Positions 53,219 through 61,666 of a stretch of 64,000 nucleotides of DNA are shown one piece after another. This stretch comes from Bradyrhizobium sp. ISRA430 (GTDB lineage Bacteria; Pseudomonadota; Alphaproteobacteria; Rhizobiales; Xanthobacteraceae). The DNA lies in the NCBI RefSeq assembly GCF_029909975.1, contig NZ_CP094516.1, positions 1,364,001 through 1,428,000 of the forward strand. The letters are read 5' to 3'. Every line of letters begins with the position of its first letter. Within the stretch, counting starts at the first letter, position 1. The notes beneath the pieces were generated by a model, which saw only the letters and a program-made list of their open reading frames with translations, was not told the DNA's origin and made no database searches. Both the position numbers and the translations under genes were made by a program.

Positions 53219-53989
53219 ATGCCTTCGCTGCGCCTGCTCGTTCCCGCGCTGTTTGCGCTCGCCATCGGCTGCGGCGTGACGGGGCCCGCTTCGGCCGACA
53301 GCTTCTCGGATGCCCAGCGCACCGAGATCGAGGCGATCGTCAAAAACTATCTGGTCACCCATCCCGAGGTGCTCGAGGAGGCGATGACCGAGCTCAGCAA
53401 GCGTCAGGCCGCCGCCGAAGCGCAGAAGCACGAAGCGAGCATCGCGCAGAACGCGGACGCGATCTTCAACTCGCCGCGCCAGGTCGTGCTGGGCAACAAG
53501 GACGGCGACGTCACCTTCGTCGAGTTCTTCGACTACAATTGCGGCTATTGCAAACGCGCGATGGCCGACATGCTCGACCTCATCAAGACCGATCCGAAGC
53601 TGAAGGTCGTGCTGAAGGAATTCCCGGTCCTGAGCCAAGGTTCGGTCGAAGCCGCGCAAGTCGCGGTCGCCGTGCGCATGCAAGATCCCACCGGCAAGAA
53701 GTATCTCGACTTCCACCAGAAGCTACTCGGTGGTCGCGGCCAGGCCGACAAGGCGCACGCGCTTGCCGCGGCCAAGGAGGCCGGCCTCGACGTCGCGAAG
53801 ATCGAGAAGGACATTGCGAATCCGGAAGTGCGCGCCACCATCGAGGAGAATTTCAAGCTCGCCGAAGCGATGGGCATGAACGGCACGCCGAGCTACGTGA
53901 TCGGCAAGCAGATCGTCGTCGGCGCCATCGGCCTCGAGGGGTTGAAGGAGAAGATCGGCGTTGCGCGCTGCGGCAAGGCGACCTGCTGA
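53219..53989 (+). CDS. DsbA-family thiol:disulfide protein
   Basis: The 256-residue secreted protein has a signal peptide (LRLLVPALFALAIGCGVTG then ASA), a helical lead-in of about 60 residues (EIEAIVKNYLVTHPEVLEEA), and a DsbA domain with C-G-Y-C at 108-111 in FDYNCGYCKRAM, plus the cis-Pro loop MNGTPSYVIGKQ. The helical lead-in resembles Com1/ScsC-like members, some of which trimerise and isomerise disulfides. Two further cysteines lie at the very C-terminus (ARCGKATC), which is unusual. The ATG at 53219 follows AAGAGGA. A terminator follows. Confidence 0.92.
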   Translation: MPSLRLLVPALFALAIGCGVTGPASADSFSDAQRTEIEAIVKNYLVTHPEVLEEAMTELSKRQAAAEAQKHEASIAQNADAIFNSPRQVVLGNKDGDVTFVEFFDYNCGYCKRAMADMLDLIKTDPKLKVVLKEFPVLSQGSVEAAQVAVAVRMQDPTGKKYLDFHQKLLGGRGQADKAHALAAAKEAGLDVAKIEKDIANPEVRATIEENFKLAEAMGMNGTPSYVIGKQIVVGAIGLEGLKEKIGVARCGKATC

Positions 53990-54019
53990 CGCAGCTCTCG
54001 TTGTTCCGTTCCACATAGC

Positions 54020-54050
54020 AAGGCCGGCTGAAAAGCCGACCTTTTGCTTT
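54020..54050 (+). terminator. Terminator of the DsbA-family gene
   Basis: AAGGCCGGCT pairs with AGCCGACCTT around a GAAA loop, followed by TTGCTTT. One mismatch in the stem. Confidence 0.75.
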
Positions 54051-54139
54051 GCGTTTTGCGACCTCGATCGTGTCGCAGTCCCGACGCACGCATTCATTCG
54101 GCATTCAACAAACAAATGCCGCGGAACCGGCGGAGTTCC

Positions 54140-54164
54140 GGAACAACTCAAATCTCCTTTCGTT
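54140..54164 (+). promoter_or_regulatory. EcfG-type general stress promoter of the DUF1236 gene
   Basis: GGAAC at 54140-54144 and CGTT at 54161-54164 are exactly 16 bases apart, the consensus described for the alphaproteobacterial stress sigma factor EcfG. It is oriented toward the DUF1236 gene, 45 bases before its ATG. Confidence 0.75.
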
Positions 54165-54209
54165 GTCGGCGCGGGCAATGACGCAAAGAAACACGTGAGG
54201 AGAAGTTCA

Positions 54210-55079
54210 ATGTCTAACCGCTTCATGATCTCGGTTGCTGCGCTCGCGTTGATCGCCGGCACCGGACTGGCGAACGCACAGGGCTATAACCGCGAGGGCG
54301 GCGGCGGTGCCGGCTCGCAACAGCAACAGATGCAGCACTCGCAGTCGGGCGGCGCGGCTGAGCATGGCGGCACCACGGGCAAGGACTCCATGGGCAAGGA
54401 AAAGGGCACCGTTGGACAGGCCGGTGGCTCCATGAAGTCCGGCGCCGAAGAGAAATCCTCGGGCGCTATGAAGGACGAGAAATCCGGCGCCATGAACAAG
54501 GATTCGACGGGCAAGGAAAAGGGCACCGTGGGACAATCCAAGTCCGGCGCTGAAGAGAAGTCTTCAGGTGCAATGAAGGACGAGAAGTCCTCGGGCACGA
54601 TGCACAAGAATCCGACGGCTGAGGAGAAGTCAGGTGCAACAAAGGGGCAGCGCACCGACGAACGCGCCCAAGGCCAGCAGGACAAGTCGAAGGGCATGAG
54701 CTCGGAGAGCCAGAGCAAGGCCGGCACGACCACAGGCGAGAGCCGCCAGGGCCAGGGCGGCACTAACGTACAGGGCCAGGCTGGTACCTCGACCCAGACC
54801 ACCGGTCAGGCCGGCGCCGGCGCCAAGCTCTCGACCGAGCAGCGCACCCAGATCACCTCGGTGATCCACGAGCAGCGCGTCGCCCCGGTGACCAACGTGA
54901 ACTTCTCGATCTCGGTCGGAACCCGCATTCCGCGCCAAGGCATCGAGCTGCACGCGCTGCCGCCGCGGGTCGCGACGATCTATCCGGAGTGGCGGACTTA
55001 CAAGTTCATCCTGGTCCGCGAGGAGATCGTGATCATCAATCCGGACACCTACGAGATCGTGGCGGTTCTCAACGCCTAA
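54210..55079 (+). CDS. DUF1236 exported stress protein with Lys/Gly-rich repeats
   Basis: A 289-residue protein with a signal peptide (MSNRFMISVAALALIAGTGL then ANAQ), a long low-complexity middle, and a C-terminal DUF1236 domain of about 75 residues (VNFSISVGTRIPRQGIELH and VATIYPEWRTYKFILVREEI). The middle contains two nearly identical 39-residue units (GKEKGTVGQ...KSGAEEKSSGAMKDEKS), also visible as a 117-base period in the DNA from about 54393. Hydrophilic Gly, Lys, Glu and Ser repeats of this kind resemble LEA or hydrophilin sequences linked to desiccation, which agrees with the EcfG promoter. The function is unknown. GAGGAGA lies just before the ATG. Confidence 0.85.
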   Translation: MSNRFMISVAALALIAGTGLANAQGYNREGGGGAGSQQQQMQHSQSGGAAEHGGTTGKDSMGKEKGTVGQAGGSMKSGAEEKSSGAMKDEKSGAMNKDSTGKEKGTVGQSKSGAEEKSSGAMKDEKSSGTMHKNPTAEEKSGATKGQRTDERAQGQQDKSKGMSSESQSKAGTTTGESRQGQGGTNVQGQAGTSTQTTGQAGAGAKLSTEQRTQITSVIHEQRVAPVTNVNFSISVGTRIPRQGIELHALPPRVATIYPEWRTYKFILVREEIVIINPDTYEIVAVLNA

Positions 55080-55106
55080 CTAAGGCCGGATCACGGCAAC
55101 CTTCCG

Positions 55107-55130
55107 GGGGCGGGCAGCGATGCCCGCCCC
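55107..55130 (+). terminator. Hairpin after the DUF1236 gene
   Basis: GGGGCGGGC and GCCCGCCCC form a nine-pair stem with a six-base loop, about 27 bases after the stop. The T tract (TTGGTG) is poor. Confidence 0.5.
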
Positions 55131-55310
55131 TTGGTGTACGGCCGGCAGCCATGCTTTGGCCTGGTTAACAAGCAATTTCCGTAGTTTCCGCACAGGTTTT
55201 TGCAAGCCGGATGAGGTGCCTCAAGGCCCCCGGGAGGTCCTTCAAGGCTTCCCCTAAGGCCCTTTGTTACCTATAACCCCCGCCACGCCGAAGCACCTGC
55301 CGGGACAAGA

Positions 55311-55778
55311 ATGGCCGAACCAGCAACCGACACGATCCTCGTACTCAACGGGCCGAACCTCAACATGCTGGGGACGCGCGAACCGGAGAAGTACGGCCAC
55401 GCGACCTTGACCGACGTCGAGAAGCTGTGCCGGGAGACGGTGGCGCAGTTCGGTCTCAAGGCCGACTGCCGGCAGTCCAACCGCGAAGGCGAGCTGATCG
55501 ACTTCATCCACGAGGCGCACGCCCGCAAGATGAAGGGCATCATCATCAATGCCGGCGGCTATTCTCACACCTCGATCGCGCTGCACGACGCGCTGCTCGC
55601 GGTGCAGATCCCGACCGTGGAAGTGCATGTGACCAACATCCACGCGCGCGAGAGTTTTCGCCACCATTCCTACACCGCACGCGCGGCCTTCGCTTCGCTG
55701 TGCGGCTTCGGCGTCGAGGGCTACCGCCTCGCGATCCTCGGCCTTGCCGCCAAACTCGGGCTCGAGCCCAAAGCCTGA
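55311..55778 (+). CDS. aroQ: 3-dehydroquinate dehydratase, type II
   Basis: AroQ catalyses the third step of the shikimate pathway, dehydrating 3-dehydroquinate to 3-dehydroshikimate. The 155-residue protein has [21 protein letters not shown] with the catalytic Tyr, the [13 protein letters not shown] segment, [16 protein letters not shown] with the conserved His, and [18 protein letters not shown] at the substrate carboxylate site. Size is normal for the dodecameric type II enzyme. It stands 36 bases upstream of accB; aroQ-accB-accC is a common alphaproteobacterial order. Confidence 0.96.
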   Translation: MAEPATDTILVLNGPNLNMLGTREPEKYGHATLTDVEKLCRETVAQFGLKADCRQSNREGELIDFIHEAHARKMKGIIINAGGYSHTSIALHDALLAVQIPTVEVHVTNIHARESFRHHSYTARAAFASLCGFGVEGYRLAILGLAAKLGLEPKA

Positions 55779-55814
55779 CGCACCCTCATCACACAGAATA
55801 TTCGGATCAGAATC

Positions 55815-56309
55815 ATGGCGCGCCAGCCAGACGACAAAGCAGCCGCAAAGTTTTCCAGCGACGATTCGGCGCTCGTGCGCGAGCTCGCGCTGCTGCTCGA
55901 TGAGACCAGCCTCACCGAGATCGAGATCGAGCGCGCAGGCTTCCGCCTGCGCGTCGCGCGCAACATCAGCGTCGCTGCGACCATGCCGATGCCGGTGGCA
56001 GCCGCCGCCCCCGCAGTGCCCGTCGCCGCCGCGGCCGTTGCACCTGCGGCCAGTGCGCCGGACATGTCAAAACACCCGGGCGCCGTCATCTCGCCGATGG
56101 TCGGCACCGCCTATTGGGCACCCGAGCCGGGCGCCAAGCCTTTCATCGAGGTCGGCACCAAGGTCTCCATCGGGCAGACTCTGTTGATCATCGAAGCGAT
56201 GAAGACAATGAACCAGATCCCCTCGCCGCGCGCCGGTACCGTGACGCAGATCCTGGTCGAGGACGGCCAGCCGGTCGAGTACGGCGAGCCGCTGGTGATT
56301 ATTGAATGA
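55815..56309 (+). CDS. accB: Biotin carboxyl carrier protein of acetyl-CoA carboxylase
   Basis: AccB carries the biotin that moves carboxylate from biotin carboxylase to the carboxyltransferase. The 164-residue protein has an N-terminal helical domain ([22 protein letters not shown]), an Ala/Pro/Val linker, and a biotinyl domain with the modified lysine at residue 130 in IIEAMKTMN. Start and length are standard. A palindromic repeat occupies the whole gap to accC. Confidence 0.96.
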   Translation: MARQPDDKAAAKFSSDDSALVRELALLLDETSLTEIEIERAGFRLRVARNISVAATMPMPVAAAAPAVPVAAAAVAPAASAPDMSKHPGAVISPMVGTAYWAPEPGAKPFIEVGTKVSIGQTLLIIEAMKTMNQIPSPRAGTVTQILVEDGQPVEYGEPLVIIE

Positions 56310-56310
56310 G

Positions 56311-56378
56311 CGAGTGGCGAAAGGCGAGCGGCGAATGGTTACTGTCTTACCATTCACCATTCGCTACTCGCTATTCGC
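56311..56378. repeat. Intergenic inverted repeat, family D, between accB and accC
   Basis: GGCGAAAGGCGAGCGGCGAATGG and a complementary arm ending CTACTCGCTATTCGCC, with short GCGA-type units repeating about every seven bases, can fold into a long imperfect hairpin. It takes up almost all of the 82 bases between accB and accC, inside one transcription unit. Confidence 0.75.
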
Positions 56379-56391
56379 CCGCTGAGGCGCC

Positions 56392-57750
56392 ATGTTCGAC
56401 AAGATCCTCATAGCCAATCGCGGCGAGATCGCCCTTCGCATCCTCAGGGCCTGCAAGGAGCTCGGGATCGCGACCGTTGCCGTGCATTCGACCGCCGATG
56501 CCGACGCCATGCATGTGCGGCTGTCGGACGAGAGCGTGTGCATCGGCCCGCCGCCCTCGAAGGACAGCTATCTCAACGTCCCCAACCTGCTCGCAGCCTG
56601 CGAGATCACCGGCGCTGACGCGGTGCATCCCGGCTACGGTTTCCTATCGGAGAATGCGCGCTTCGCCGAAATCCTCGCCGAGCACAATCTGCACTTCATC
56701 GGTCCCAAGGCTGAGCACATCCGCCTGATGGGCGACAAGATCGAGGCCAAGAAAACCGCCAAGCGGCTCGGCATCCCCGTGGTGCCCGGCTCCGACGGCG
56801 CGGTCGGGCCTGATGACGATGCGATGGCGATCGCCAGGAAGATCGGCTTCCCCGTGTTGGTCAAGGCCGCTGCCGGCGGCGGCGGCCGCGGCATGAAGGT
56901 GGCGCATAGCGAGGCTGACCTTCAGGTGGCGCTGTCGACCGCGGCCAACGAGGCGAAATCCGCCTTCGGCGATGCGTCCGTCTACCTCGAAAAATATCTC
57001 CAGAAGCCACGCCACATCGAAATCCAGATCCTCGGCGACGGCCGCGGCGGCGCGATCCACCTTGGCGAACGCGATTGCTCGCTGCAGCGTCGTCACCAGA
57101 AGGTCTGGGAGGAAGGCCCCTCGCCCGTCCTCACCGCAGCGGCGCGCGCCAAGATCGGTGAGACCTGCGCCAAGGCGATGCGCGAGATGAAGTATCTCGG
57201 CGTCGGCACCATCGAGTTCCTCTACGAGGACGGCGAGTTCTACTTCATCGAGATGAATACTCGCATCCAGGTCGAGCATCCCGTCACCGAGAGCATCACC
57301 GATATCGACCTCGTGCTGGAGCAGATCCGCATCGCCGCCGGAGGCGACTTGCCGGCGCGGCAGGACGAAGTGCAGATCATCGGCCATGCCATCGAGTGCC
57401 GCATCAATGCCGAGAACCCGCAGACCTTCCGGCCCTCGCCCGGTCGCATCTCGCAATTTCATCCGCCCGGCGGGCTCGGCGTAAGAATCGATTCGGCAGT
57501 CTATCAGGGCTACACGATCCCGCCCTATTACGACTCCCTGGTCGGCAAGCTGATCGTCCACGGCAAGACCCGCGGCGAGTGCCTGATGCGCCTGCGCCGG
57601 GCTCTCGACGAGATGGTGGTCGACGGCATCGAGACCACACTGCCTTTGTTCCGCGCCCTGGTGCGGGAGCCCGCCATCATTGACGGCGACTACCACATCC
57701 ACTGGCTGGAACAGTACCTGGCCGGCCAGATGGAGCCCGCCACCAAATAA
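56392..57750 (+). CDS. accC: Biotin carboxylase subunit of acetyl-CoA carboxylase
   Basis: AccC uses ATP and bicarbonate to carboxylate biotin on AccB, the first step of fatty-acid synthesis. The 452-residue protein has the N-terminal [19 protein letters not shown], the ATP-grasp loop [13 protein letters not shown], the [16 protein letters not shown] metal site and the C-terminal lid region [15 protein letters not shown]. All are intact. The gene lies downstream of accB across a repeat and upstream of an EcfG promoter that begins a separate signalling operon 17 bases after its stop. Confidence 0.97.
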   Translation: MFDKILIANRGEIALRILRACKELGIATVAVHSTADADAMHVRLSDESVCIGPPPSKDSYLNVPNLLAACEITGADAVHPGYGFLSENARFAEILAEHNLHFIGPKAEHIRLMGDKIEAKKTAKRLGIPVVPGSDGAVGPDDDAMAIARKIGFPVLVKAAAGGGGRGMKVAHSEADLQVALSTAANEAKSAFGDASVYLEKYLQKPRHIEIQILGDGRGGAIHLGERDCSLQRRHQKVWEEGPSPVLTAAARAKIGETCAKAMREMKYLGVGTIEFLYEDGEFYFIEMNTRIQVEHPVTESITDIDLVLEQIRIAAGGDLPARQDEVQIIGHAIECRINAENPQTFRPSPGRISQFHPPGGLGVRIDSAVYQGYTIPPYYDSLVGKLIVHGKTRGECLMRLRRALDEMVVDGIETTLPLFRALVREPAIIDGDYHIHWLEQYLAGQMEPATK

Positions 57751-57766
57751 ATTTCCGGCCTCCCGG

Positions 57767-57791
57767 GGAACCCTCTGCCTGCACGGGCGTT
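57767..57791 (+). promoter_or_regulatory. EcfG-type general stress promoter of the three-gene phosphorelay
   Basis: GGAAC at 57767-57771 and CGTT at 57788-57791 are exactly 16 bases apart. The expected start near 57798 gives a leader of about 60 bases to the kinase GTG. Confidence 0.72.
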
Positions 57792-57857
57792 TTGAGCCGT
57801 TGGTCTGCTCAAAGGGGGCTCCTTGCACTCCATTGTCTTGTATGAGGCGAGACCGTC

Positions 57858-59384
57858 GTGACGGCTAAGGCGCAGCGGCGGCGCGCATTTTGGCAGATCC
57901 TGCTGTTCGCAGCGGGGTTGCTGGTGCTGACCGTGATCAGCGCTGGCTCGGTGTATCTGGTCAACAAGGCCCGCAGCGACAGCAAATGGGTGCTTCACAC
58001 CATCGAGGTGGAGAACCAAGTCAATGCGCTCCTGCTCGAAGTCCGGCGCGCCGAGAGCGGAGCCCGCGGCTACCTCCTGACCCGGGAGACGGATTTCAAG
58101 ACCGACCATGACAAGGCCGTGGCTGCCATCATTCCCGCGCTCGACAGGCTCACGCGCCTGAGCACCGACAATCCATCGCAACGCGACAACGTCGAAAAGC
58201 TGAGCGTCGCGATCGAGACGCGGCTCGACCAGTTCGCGCGCGAGATGGAGTTCGTCCGGCAAGGCCAGCCGGAGAAGGCAACGGCGCTGGTCAACGAAGC
58301 GGCCGCAGGCAATACCACGACCACGATCACCAGCATCGCATACGCGATGATCCGGGAAGAGGAACGCCTGTTCCATCTCCGCTCGGTCAACGCGGACCTC
58401 AGCCAGACGCTGGCCGCGTCGATGACCGGCATCGGCTCGGGCCTCGTGGTCGTGCTCGCGCTGATCTCGGTCTGGCTGGTGCGGCGCTCGGCGCGGATCC
58501 GCGACGACGCCGAGGCGCGCTTGCGCGACGCGTACGTCAATCTCGAGGCCCTCGTCGACGAACGCACCGCAGACCTGCGCGAAGCCAACAACGAGATCCA
58601 GCGCTTTGCCTATATCGTCAGCCACGATCTGCGCTCGCCGCTCGTCAACATCATGGGCTTCACCAGCGAGCTCGATGAGCTTGGCGGCGACATTTTCCGC
58701 CGCATCGAGAGCCTCACCCATGTCCCGGCCGACGGTCCGCCGCTGGCGCCCGGCGCGGGTCGCGAGATCGTGCTCGAGGGTCCGGACAAGCAGCTTTCGG
58801 AGGATTTTTCCGAGGCACTCGGCTTCATCAAGTCCTCGATCGCCAAGATGGACCGGCTGATCTCGGCAATCCTCAACCTCACCCGCGAGGGCCGGCGCGA
58901 ATTCGAGCCGAGGCGGATCGACACACGCGAGCTGATCGAGGCCATAGCGTCGACGCTGGCGCATCAGGCGGCTGAAGCGCAGGCCGAAATCCACGTCGAG
59001 CCCCTGCCGAATATCGTCAGCGATCGCCTGGCGCTCGAGCAGATATTCTCCAATCTGATCGACAACGCCATCAAATATCTCAGGACCGGCGTCCCCGGGG
59101 AAATCAGAATCCGCGGGCGGACCAAGCTCGGATACGCTATTTTCGAGATCATGGATAACGGCCGCGGCATCGATCCGAAGGATCATCAGCGAATTTTCGA
59201 CCTGTTCCGCCGCGCGGGAACCCAGGACAAGCCCGGCCAGGGCATCGGTCTCGCACACGTGCGTGCACTTGTGCGTCGTCTCGGTGGTACGATGTCGGTA
59301 TCGTCGGAACTGAACGCAGGCAGTACATTCACGATCACGCTGCCAATGAACTGGAACGCCAGCAATCGGAAAGCCGATCAATGA
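57858..59384 (+). CDS. CHASE3-domain sensor histidine kinase
   Basis: The 508-residue kinase has a first membrane helix (ILLFAAGLLVLTVISAGSVYLV, residues 14-35), a CHASE3 periplasmic domain with VRRAESGARGYLLTRETDF, a second helix around 190-210, a coiled coil (RLRDAYVNLEALVDERTADLREANNEIQRF), the phospho-acceptor His256 in VSHDLRSPLVN, and an HATPase with N box (LIDNAIKYL), G1 (DNGRGIDP) and G2 (GQGIGLAHV). About 55 extra residues lie between the His box and the second helix of the dimerisation domain. This resembles phytochrome-like kinases working with Rcp-type receivers. The signal is unknown. It starts with GTG, and the next gene overlaps it by four bases (ATGA). Confidence 0.92.
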   Translation: MTAKAQRRRAFWQILLFAAGLLVLTVISAGSVYLVNKARSDSKWVLHTIEVENQVNALLLEVRRAESGARGYLLTRETDFKTDHDKAVAAIIPALDRLTRLSTDNPSQRDNVEKLSVAIETRLDQFAREMEFVRQGQPEKATALVNEAAAGNTTTTITSIAYAMIREEERLFHLRSVNADLSQTLAASMTGIGSGLVVVLALISVWLVRRSARIRDDAEARLRDAYVNLEALVDERTADLREANNEIQRFAYIVSHDLRSPLVNIMGFTSELDELGGDIFRRIESLTHVPADGPPLAPGAGREIVLEGPDKQLSEDFSEALGFIKSSIAKMDRLISAILNLTREGRREFEPRRIDTRELIEAIASTLAHQAAEAQAEIHVEPLPNIVSDRLALEQIFSNLIDNAIKYLRTGVPGEIRIRGRTKLGYAIFEIMDNGRGIDPKDHQRIFDLFRRAGTQDKPGQGIGLAHVRALVRRLGGTMSVSSELNAGSTFTITLPMNWNASNRKADQ

Positions 59385-59821
59385 CCCAGCCTGTCACCAT
59401 CATCATGATCGAGGACGACGAGGGACATGCGCGCCTGATCGAGCGCAACATCCGCCGGTCCGGCGTCAACAACGAGATCGTCGCGTTCGCCAACGGCACC
59501 GAAGCCATGAAGCATCTGTTCGGCGCTGACGGTAGCGGTCTCACGCAGAAGGGCAACGCCCTCCTGATCCTGCTCGACCTCAACCTGCCGGACATGACCG
59601 GCATCGACATTCTGAAGCAGATCAAGGAGAACAAGTACCTGAAGGCTTCGCCCGTGGTGGTGCTGACCACCACCGACGACTCCCAGGAGATCAAGCGCTG
59701 CTACGAGCTCGGCTGCAACGTCTACATCACCAAGCCCGTCAACTACGAGAACTTCGCCAACGCCATCCGGCAGCTCGGTCTGTTCTTCTCGGTCATCCAG
59801 GTCCCGCCCGCCGCCACATGA
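59381..59821 (+). CDS. Single-domain response regulator (Rcp1-like)
   Basis: A 146-residue receiver protein without output domain. It has the acidic pocket (IEDDEGHARLIERNIRR), the phospho-acceptor Asp66 in LLDLNLPDMTG, the switch Thr in VLTTTDD and the Lys in ITKPVNYENF. The long loop after helix 2 and the IEDDEGHARLIERN start are typical of Rcp-type regulators that partner CHASE3 or phytochrome kinases. It overlaps the genes on either side by four bases, so it most likely relays phosphate between the two kinases. It lacks the FATGUY motif of the stress-response receivers such as SdrG. Confidence 0.92.
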   Translation: MTQPVTIIMIEDDEGHARLIERNIRRSGVNNEIVAFANGTEAMKHLFGADGSGLTQKGNALLILLDLNLPDMTGIDILKQIKENKYLKASPVVVLTTTDDSQEIKRCYELGCNVYITKPVNYENFANAIRQLGLFFSVIQVPPAAT

Positions 59822-60921
59822 ATCAGAGAACGCCGACACTGCTCTATATCGACGACGATGACGCGCTGGCCCGCCTCGTCGAGCGCGGACTCATGCGCCG
59901 CGGCTACAAGGTCATTCATGCCGCGAGCGGCGAGGAAGGCCTTGAGCGTATCCGTAGCGCGGGTCCCGGCGGCTGTATCGATGTCGTGGCGCTCGACCAG
60001 TACATGCCGGGCCTCGACGGGCTCGAGACGCTCGAACAGATCATGGCGATCCCGGATGCGCCGCCGGTGGTGTTCGTCACCGCCTCGCAGGATTCCAGCA
60101 TCGCAGTCACCGCGCTGAAGGCAGGCGCGGCCGACTATCTGGTCAAGGACGTGAAAGGAGACTTCATCCCGCTGCTGCATGTCGCGGCCGACGGAGCGCT
60201 GCGCCAGGCCGAGATGCAGAAGGCGCGCGAGGAGGCCGAGGCCGAGGTCCATGCCTCGCGCGACCGCTACGCCGCGCTTGCCGCCGAGCGCGAGCTGTTG
60301 CTGCGTGAAGTCAATCACCGCGTCGGCAATTCGCTCCAGATCATCGCCTCGCTCCTGCACTTGCAGGCGAGCACTGCCGCGCAGGAGGAGGTCAAGGCTG
60401 CCCTGACCAACGCGATGGGCCGCGTCGCCGCTGTCGCCCAGGTCCACCGCCGCCTTTACACCTCACAGGATCTGAAGAGCGTGATCCTGAGCCAGTATCT
60501 GGACTCGCTGCTCGAAGACCTGCGCCGTTCGGCCGAAGGTAACCGGATGTCGCGCCTGACGCTGAAGGCCGAGCCGATCGAGATCGATCCGGATCGCGCG
60601 GTCGCTGTCGGCATCATCGTCAACGAGCTGGTAATGAATGCGGTAAAATACGCCTATCCCGACGGTGCCGGCCCCATTCATGTCGAGCTGACCTCGAAAG
60701 GAGAGGATCTCCTGCTGTCGATCGCCGACGACGGCGTCGGCGACAATGCCAAGGCCGATCCGCACTCGACCGGCATGGGCCAGCGCATCGTCGCCGCCAT
60801 GGCCTCCAAGCTCGACGCTTCCGTGGAGCGCGATCCCGACCATGCCGGAACCCGCATCGTCCTGAAATTCAGCCGGACTGCCGCGGCGCCCGCTAAGGCA
60901 AGCAACGCCGCGGCGAGTTGA
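59818..60921 (+). CDS. Receiver-HisKA_2 hybrid kinase
   Basis: A 367-residue soluble protein: an N-terminal receiver domain (YIDDDDALARLVERGLMRRGY, phospho-acceptor Asp60 in ALDQYMPGLDG, Lys in YLVKDV) followed by a coiled segment and a HisKA_2 kinase with His167 in EVNHRVGNSLQIIASLLHLQA, and an HATPase domain with VNELVMNAVKYAYP and DDGVGDNA. HisKA_2 kinases of this kind include PhyK-type activators of the general stress response. The receiver in front implies control by the kinase upstream. The ATG overlaps the receiver gene stop. The target response regulator is not in the window; PhyR is a candidate from the family, by inference. Confidence 0.92.
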   Translation: MNQRTPTLLYIDDDDALARLVERGLMRRGYKVIHAASGEEGLERIRSAGPGGCIDVVALDQYMPGLDGLETLEQIMAIPDAPPVVFVTASQDSSIAVTALKAGAADYLVKDVKGDFIPLLHVAADGALRQAEMQKAREEAEAEVHASRDRYAALAAERELLLREVNHRVGNSLQIIASLLHLQASTAAQEEVKAALTNAMGRVAAVAQVHRRLYTSQDLKSVILSQYLDSLLEDLRRSAEGNRMSRLTLKAEPIEIDPDRAVAVGIIVNELVMNAVKYAYPDGAGPIHVELTSKGEDLLLSIADDGVGDNAKADPHSTGMGQRIVAAMASKLDASVERDPDHAGTRIVLKFSRTAAAPAKASNAAAS

Positions 60922-60972
60922 TCCGCGCCACCCATCGCAAGCCCGTCGCAATCCTGCTATTGTCGAGGGGTC

Positions 60973-61653
60973 ATGACTTCGCGCGAATCCGCTTCGTCTG
61001 AAATCACGCCGGCTGTGCTCTTGCGCGCCTATGCCTGCGGCATCTTTCCAATGGCCGAGAGCGCCGATGATCCGACCCTGTTCTGGGTCGAGCCGGAGAT
61101 GCGGGGCGTCATTCCGCTCGATGGGTTCCGCGTTGCCTCGCGTCTCGCACGGACCGTGCGCTCGGATGCGCTTCGTGTCACCGTCAACACCGCGTTCAAG
61201 GCGACCATCGCCGGCTGCGCTGCGCCGCAGACCGGACGCGAGGACACCTGGATCAACAAGCGCATCCGCGATCTCTATGGCGGCCTGCACGAGCTCGGCC
61301 ATTGCCACAGCGTCGAGGCCTGGCAAGGCGACGATCTCGTCGGCGGCCTCTACGGCGTGAGCCTCGGGCGCGCCTTCTTCGGTGAGAGCATGTTCCACAC
61401 CGCGCGCGATGCCTCCAAGGTGGCGTTGGTGCATCTGGTTGCGCGCCTCATCTACGGCGGCTTCGAGCTGCTCGACACGCAATATGTCACCGAGCATCTG
61501 AAGAGCTTTGGCGCGGTCGAGATTTCACGGCGGCGCTACACCGGCCTGCTCGACAGGGCGCTGGCCGGCGAGCCGGCCGATTTCCTGAAGCTGTCTGCGG
61601 GAGAAGCAATCCCGGGCGCACGCGCGCTCGAGATCATCGCGTCACGGCAATAG
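60973..61653 (+). CDS. aat: Leucyl/phenylalanyl-tRNA-protein transferase
   Basis: Aat adds Leu or Phe to N-terminal Arg or Lys, marking proteins for ClpAP by the N-end rule. The 226-residue protein has [89 protein letters not shown] and the [22 protein letters not shown] end, all family signatures. The ATG at 60973 follows GAGGGG. It is usually near accC in alphaproteobacteria; here the signalling operon lies between them. Confidence 0.96.
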   Translation: MTSRESASSEITPAVLLRAYACGIFPMAESADDPTLFWVEPEMRGVIPLDGFRVASRLARTVRSDALRVTVNTAFKATIAGCAAPQTGREDTWINKRIRDLYGGLHELGHCHSVEAWQGDDLVGGLYGVSLGRAFFGESMFHTARDASKVALVHLVARLIYGGFELLDTQYVTEHLKSFGAVEISRRRYTGLLDRALAGEPADFLKLSAGEAIPGARALEIIASRQ

Positions 61654-61666
61654 TCGATGATTGCGA

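Noticed and set aside
54366..54640. CRISPR-like array from repeated units
   Set aside because: The repeats are in frame within the DUF1236 coding sequence and have no spacer structure.
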